Source: Asterias amurensis (lineage: Eukaryota > Echinodermata > Asteroidea > Forcipulatida > Asteriidae). Taken from it: a DNA stretch of 64,000 nt. The stretch is from positions 12,222,284-12,286,283 of the forward strand of contig NC_092654.1 in the NCBI RefSeq assembly GCF_032118995.1, written 5' to 3'. The notes below the pieces were generated by a model. That model was given only the letters and a program-made list of their open reading frames with translations. It was not told where the DNA came from and did no database searches. Of the stretch, positions 62,057 through 64,000 are shown in pieces. A program made the translations under genes and the position numbers. Numbering within the stretch: position 1 is the first letter of the stretch; every line of letters begins with the position of its first letter.

Positions 62057-62395
62057 AAACAAAACTTGTATTAACCGGAACCTCGCAACATGCGAGCTCG
62101 TGATAACGGGAGTCGACTGTATTTTCTTTCCAATTATCAACAGATTCCTCTCGTCAGCATCCTTGTCATAACTCTCTGGCTTTCTTTCCCCTCTCCCTTC
62201 CCGCCAATTTCTTCCCGGGACTGCCGCCTTGCCCTATTCACCTTTTACTTCCCTTCCCCTTGATGCTGTCATCGTAATCACCTTGTTCCCTTTTCTTCAT
62301 CTTTTCATCCCATCTTCATTCCTCTAGATCGACCTCGTTCATAAAAGAAAAGTCCCCCCCCCCCCACATTGAAGGCGTGGTTATTAAAGGAACTG

Positions 62396-62590
62396 CAGCC
62401 GATTTCTTGAAACGCAGGGATTAATCTTATCTCGAGTTAGGACTTATTAGGATGGGATCAATGCGTCCTTACGTCTATGGTTGCGCGTCCTAAGTCCTAA
62501 GTTTAATCTAAGTTTAATCCTAAGTTTAATCCTAAGTTTAATCGTAAGTTTAATCCTAGGTTAGGACAAGTTTGGTGAAACCGACGGCAA
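62396..62590. mobile_element. Family C element with expanded TAAGTTTAATC units
   Basis: GCCGATTTCTTGAAACGCAG at the left, TTTGGTGAAACCGACGGC at the right. Inside, taagtttaatc is repeated five times in tandem (about 62496-62555). Confidence 0.7.
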
Positions 62591-62952
62591 GTCACCTTTG
62601 GTCACAGAACAGTATTCTAACTTGGTGTTTCTCAACATATGCATAAAATAACAAATCTGTGAATTTTTTCACTCAGTTATTGCTCATCGGAGTTGCAAGA
62701 GAATGATGACATAAAAACGCACTTATTGCTCAAATATGTGTGCTTTCAGATGTATAAAAAGGGCCCCAGGCCTGAAGTCTTTTAATATAACCTTGAGAAA
62801 CCACCTCTTTCTCAAAAACAAAACGTTATATCATAGGGGGCGTTTCTCACAATGTTGCATACTATCAACAACTCACCATTGCTCATTACCAAGTAAGTTT
62901 TTTATGCTAACAATTATTTTGAGTAATTACCAGTAGTGTCCAGTGCCTTTAA
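62591..62952. mobile_element. MITE family A, copy 18, left end lost
   Basis: acagtattctaacttggtgtttctcaacatatgc through ccagtagtgtccagtgcct plus TTAA. Its missing left end adjoins the C element. Confidence 0.7.
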
Positions 62953-63648
62953 CCAAACCATACCTCCCCATACCCGCTATGACCTCTATCCTACAAAACG
63001 TAGACCTTCTCTAAAACCATACACAATTTCCGTACAGAGAGTGAACGCAAAGAAACCCAGAAAACTCTACCATAAGTTTCCTGTATTGCGAAATGAGTCA
63101 CAGTATAGAGCCCTGGGGAACCGTGAATCAGAGTCTGACAATTAGCTACACCGTGGCGAACGTGGACCCTGCACTGGACTCGTGGCGATGATGCTACATG
63201 TAAAACATCAACATAAATTTACGACTCTGGGTTGATAAACTCTAGGTGTCTTTGGAAGGTGATGGTATCCTTACTGCCCCCCCCCCCCACCACATCTCAC
63301 CCCAAAGGAATCTAGGAAGCTGGGTTTAGATTTAATAATAAAGACAAGGCTGTTTCAATTGAAAAAAGTATTTCAAACCGGGAGTGTGGTGATGACGGGT
63401 TTGGTACATAAATCACCACACGGCAAACTCTTCTAAAGGGGGAAAAAGCGGTGCCTGCCACGTGAGTGTGGATAAATAATTGTCCTTACGCGTGCCATTA
63501 GCCCTCGCCTGTCATCAGTCCTGGTCTATATTAAAACTGCTCCTCTGTAAGGACAGGTAATGGTTTTGTATGTACGTTAGATTTAACTGCAAAATTCATG
63601 AACGCCATGTAAAATGATGCAAGGTCCATTCAATCAATCAGATGAAGT
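62953..63648. other. Intergenic, no gene seen
   Basis: Mixed sequence with a C run at about 63278-63288. The frame at 62936-63145 starts in a MITE end and is not convincing. Confidence 0.4.
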
Positions 63649-64000
63649 TTAAAGGCAGTGGACACTATTGGTAATTACTCAAAATAATTATCAGCATAAA
63701 ACTCACTTGGTAACGAGTAATGGGGAGAGGTTGGTAGTATAAAACATTGTGAGAAACAGCTCCCTCTGAAGTGACATAGTTTTCGAGAAAGAGGTAATTT
63801 TCCACGAATTTGATTTTGAGACCTCAAGTTTAGAATTTGAGGTCTCGAAATCAAGCATCTGAAAGCACAAAACTTCGTGTGACAAGGGTGTTTTTTTCTT
63901 TCATTAATATCTCGCAACTCCGACGACCAATCGGGCTCAAATTTTTACAGGTTTGTTATGTTATGCATATGTTGATGTACACCAAGTGAGAAGACTGGTC
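63649..64000. mobile_element. TTAA MITE family A, copy 19, cut by window end
   Basis: TTAA plus AGGCAGTGGACACTATTGG at the left; runs through the whole family consensus to agaagactggtc at the last base. Confidence 0.9.

Overview
The window looks like nuclear DNA of an invertebrate deuterostome, most likely an echinoderm and possibly a sea star. The reasons are small exons with GT/AG introns, AT-rich intergenic DNA, very many short palindromic DNA transposons, tRNA-derived SINEs and no operons. The species is inferred, not read from the sequence.

Four host genes can be supported. (1) 13636-14712 (+) is one coding exon for a dual-specificity-phosphatase-fold protein of 358 aa. Its signature keeps the Cys but has lost the Arg, so it looks like a pseudophosphatase. 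(2) 21518-25226 (-) is ribosomal protein eS26 (RPS26): four coding exons, the first holding only the ATG, behind a pyrimidine-rich TOP-like start. (3) 27715-30582 (-) is MALSU1, the mitochondrial ribosome-silencing factor of the RsfS/Iojap family, with four coding exons and a long N-terminal extension. (4) 32658-56965 (+) is DNA ligase IV (LIG4), resolved into 26 coding exons that join in frame to 935 aa. It carries the catalytic KLDG motif, the XRCC4-binding linker and two BRCT domains. MALSU1 and LIG4 are head to head about 2.1 kb apart. RPS26 and MALSU1 are tandem on the minus strand.

Layout: 1-13.6 kb is gene-poor and full of repeats. 13.6-14.7 kb is the pseudophosphatase, overlapped at its 3' end by an antisense ORF of unknown status. 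15-21.4 kb is repeats, including a 1.03-kb element with 36-bp terminal inverted repeats that carries a minisatellite. 21.5-30.6 kb is RPS26 and MALSU1. 30.6-32.6 kb is the divergent intergenic region, holding a minisatellite of about 1 kb and a MITE that stops 25 bp before the LIG4 start codon. 32.7-57.6 kb is LIG4. 57.6-64 kb is repeats again.

The dominant unexplained structure is a clan of TTAA-flanked, 200-400-bp foldback elements. About 19 copies or fragments belong to one family alone, and at least five related families are present. They share exchangeable internal modules and often sit back to back in the same TTAA. Other palindromic families, SINEs and one LINE 3' end fill most of the rest. 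I saw no CRISPR array, rRNA gene, free-standing tRNA gene or retrovirus-like element. The host genes do not form one pathway: LIG4 acts in non-homologous end joining, RPS26 in the cytosolic ribosome, and MALSU1 in mitochondrial ribosome assembly.
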